In this document: positions 62,600 through 64,000 of the stretch, in pieces | Position numbering within the stretch: position 1 is the stretch's first letter | Layout of the letters: every line of letters begins with the position of its first letter | Assembly (NCBI RefSeq): GCF_000830005.1 | Contig: NZ_CP010407.1 | Coordinates: 2,647,001 to 2,711,000, forward strand | DNA from: Streptomyces vietnamensis | GTDB taxonomy: Bacteria > Actinomycetota > Actinomycetes > Streptomycetales > Streptomycetaceae | DNA length: 64,000 bases | Direction: 5' to 3' | Program-made: the position numbers and the translations under genes | The notes under the pieces: model-generated | What the model was told of the DNA's origin: nothing | Database searches by the model: none | What the model saw: only the letters and a program-made list of their open reading frames with translations

Positions 62600-62620
62600 G
62601 AGCACGGCCTCCAGGCAAAG

Positions 62621-62698
62621 CTTGACATCACAAAAGGTTCACTGACTGAAACAACCATGCGCCTGGATATTTCATGTTGTCAAGTATCTGGGTAGACT
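62621..62698. promoter_or_regulatory. Divergent promoter/operator region for the oxidoreductase and marR
   Basis: CTTGACA (62621-62627) and TGTCAAG (62678-62684) are inverted copies in an AT-rich spacer. For marR, TTTCAT (62670-62675), 17 bases and TAGACT (62693-62698) make a plausible promoter only seven bases before the ATG, so that transcript may be leaderless. Confidence 0.55.
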
Positions 62699-62705
62699 GA
62701 GGCCC

Positions 62706-63140
62706 ATGGCCACCTCACGCACGGACCCCCTGACCCTCGAAGTCGTCGAGCTGATCGGCACGGTCGTGGCGCGCTACTACGAGGAGTACGAGCAGGCGGC
62801 CGCGCAGCACGCGCTGACCGGCGCCCAGGCCCGCGTCCTCGGCCTGCTCTCGCTCGACCCGCTGCCGATGCGCCGCATCGCCCAGAAGCTGAAGTGCGAG
62901 CCCTCCAACATCACCGGGATCGTCGACCGCCTGGAGGCCCGCGGCCTCGTCGAGCGCCGGCCCGACCCGGACGACCGGCGGGTCAAGCTGGCCGTCCCCA
63001 CGGACGAGGGCCGGGACACCGCCCGCCGGCTCCGCGAGTCCCTGGACTTCGCGCGTGAGCCGCTCGGCGAGCTGACCGAGGCCGAGCGGACCCTGCTCCG
63101 GGACCTGCTGAAGCGCATGCTGGGCGTGGACGTCGCGTAA
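62706..63140 (+). CDS. MarR-family repressor
   Basis: This 144-residue regulator has the MarR winged helix (ALTGAQARVLGLLSLDPLPMRRIAQKLKCEPSNITGIVDRLEARGLV region, about 36-83, and wing RRPDPDDRRVKLAVP). One Cys (C64) lies in the recognition helix region and could be redox-active, though the N-terminal Cys of OhrR is missing. The divergent oxidoreductase and perhaps ohr beyond it are the likely targets. No ribosome site is seen in the short leader, which fits a leaderless start. Confidence 0.92.
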   Translation: MATSRTDPLTLEVVELIGTVVARYYEEYEQAAAQHALTGAQARVLGLLSLDPLPMRRIAQKLKCEPSNITGIVDRLEARGLVERRPDPDDRRVKLAVPTDEGRDTARRLRESLDFAREPLGELTEAERTLLRDLLKRMLGVDVA

Positions 63141-63147
63141 CGCCGCT

Positions 63148-64000
63148 CTACACGCACCACCAGAGGAAGCGGGTGCAGGTCGGCGTCGGGCTGGGCGTCG
63201 GGGTCCGGCTCGGCGTGGGGCCGGTGGTCGCGGGCGCGGCCGTGCCGGGCGTTCCCGAGCCGGTCGGCGTCGGGCCGCTCGCCGTCGTGGACGCGGTCGC
63301 GGTCGCGGTGGGCGTGGCGGAGGGGGACGCCGGGCCGGTGGTCGTCGGCGCGGCGGTGGGGGCGCCGCCGGCCCCTTGACCGGTACCGGTACCGGAGCCG
63401 ACGCCTGTTCCCATACCCGTACCGGAGCCCGCACCCGCCCCCGAGCCGGATCCTGATCCTGATCCCGAGTCCGAGCCCGAGCCCGTGCTCACCTGACGGG
63501 GGCGTACGGGGACGGAGCTCGGCGCGTCCGTCGCCGGGGCCGGGCTCGTCCCCTCCGGCGTCACGGAGGTCTCCGGGGGCGTGGGGGACAGCGGGGTCTC
63601 GGTGACCTCCAGCTCCTCGACGGCCGTCGCGGCGCCGTCCTGCGGCGGCTCCTCCAGGGCGACCTTCGCCAGGGTCAGCGTCCCGGCCGCGAGGACCAGG
63701 CCCACCGTCCCCACCAGGACCGTACGGCCCCGGCCCGACCGCGACCCCCTCCCCCGCCGCGCGGCGGAACGGCCCCGCGCGGCGGAACGGTCCTGCGCGG
63801 CGGAACGGTCCTGCGCGGCGACGCGGGCGGCACGGCGCCCGCCGGGGGCCGGGCGCGGCGGTTCGAGGACGTCCAGCTCGTAGACGTGCTCGGGCGCGGG
63901 CCGGTCCGGATCGTCGGAGTCCACGGGAGCGTCCGGCGCCTCGTGGGCTGCGGGCGCGGCCGATTGGCCGTAGGCGGCGGGCGCGTCCGGCGTCTCGTAG
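63148..64000 (-). CDS. Membrane-anchored Ser/Gly/Thr/Pro-rich protein, 5' end probably outside window
   Basis: The frame is open from the right edge to the TAG at 63148-63150. From a GTG at 63924 it would give 258 residues, but the frame continues upstream in the same Ala/Pro-rich style, so the true start is probably beyond 64000. A basic region and one membrane helix (TVLVGTVGLVLAAGTLTLA) are followed by low-complexity stretches of Ser-Gly, Gly-Thr and Thr-Pro and a short end TCTRFLWWCV. The topology suggests an outer-face stalk. No domain is recognised and the function is unknown. Confidence 0.65.
   Translation of the reverse strand, partial: YETPDAPAAYGQSAAPAAHEAPDAPVDSDDPDRPAPEHVYELDVLEPPRPAPGGRRAARVAAQDRSAAQDRSAARGRSAARRGRGSRSGRGRTVLVGTVGLVLAAGTLTLAKVALEEPPQDGAATAVEELEVTETPLSPTPPETSVTPEGTSPAPATDAPSSVPVRPRQVSTGSGSDSGSGSGSGSGAGAGSGTGMGTGVGSGTGTGQGAGGAPTAAPTTTGPASPSATPTATATASTTASGPTPTGSGTPGTAAPATTGPTPSRTPTPSPTPTCTRFLWWCV

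Overview
The window is very GC-rich actinobacterial DNA with strong third-codon G/C bias, frequent GTG starts and many 4-base ATGA/GTGA start-stop overlaps. Gene content and order (DUF3052-aceE, then fasR-fabD-fabH-acpP-fabF-DUF3145, with terD paralogues nearby) point to a Streptomyces chromosome, in a region that recalls S. coelicolor around SCO2365-SCO2400. That placement comes from memory of family sequences and gene order, not from a search.

Layout. (1) 1-3125: right end of a pSAM2-type integrative element (AICE: Spd-like tail, RepSA-type initiator, excisionase, tyrosine integrase), ending at a tRNA-Val(TAC) gene that probably holds the attachment site. (2) 3.2-5.8 kb: a repeat-rich lipoprotein, a coiled-coil secreted protein and an FmdB zinc ribbon. 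(3) 5768-7169: a complete IS701-family insertion sequence with 13-bp terminal repeats and a CTAG target duplication. (4) 7.2-16.4 kb: a tellurium/stress-response (Ter) cluster. It has an HpcH-like lyase, a fused PRTase/TRSP/StiP/PELOTA protein, a HAD phosphatase, three TerD paralogues, a TerA-like protein and a DUF475 (TerC-like) membrane protein. (5) 16.5-20.7 kb: AhpE-type peroxiredoxin, DUF3052 and pyruvate dehydrogenase E1 (aceE). (6) 20.8-26.8 kb: potassium channel, I36 inhibitor-like protein, DHA2 efflux pump with divergent TetR, DUF1023 hydrolase and DUF4429 protein.

(7) 26.8-37.4 kb: a segment bounded by two inverted copies of a hairpin-ended repeat of about 250 bp. Each copy lies upstream of a two-component operon. 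Inside are a NarL-type system, a DUF1023 hydrolase/acyltransferase operon that shares a paired promoter motif with that system, an aldo/keto reductase-MerR pair, a serine hydrolase, and an OmpR-type system with a lipoprotein. (8) 37.4-42.3 kb: envelope genes (MurJ, FemX-like transferase, L,D-transpeptidase) and a pirin. (9) 42.4-47.6 kb: FasR and the essential type II fatty-acid operon; the 3' end of fabF is duplicated with its terminator. (10) 47.6-64 kb: DUF3145, SGNH lipoprotein, GH3 glucosidase/TetR, dehydrogenase/LysR, nitrilase, M4 metalloprotease/LysR, EI24 protein, Ser/Thr kinase, Ohr, quinone-reductase-like enzyme/MarR, and a Ser/Gly/Thr/Pro-rich membrane-anchored protein cut by the right edge.

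Most enzyme-regulator pairs are divergent and have readable operator-like palindromes between them. The most unusual signals are the covarying hairpin element, the paired 27-bp-spaced repeats ahead of two adjacent operons, the PRTase-StiP fusion that keeps an internal Shine-Dalgarno site, the slippery heptamer in the IS701 transposase, and the fabF-terminator duplication. I found no CRISPR array, no rRNA genes and no clear biosynthetic gene cluster.
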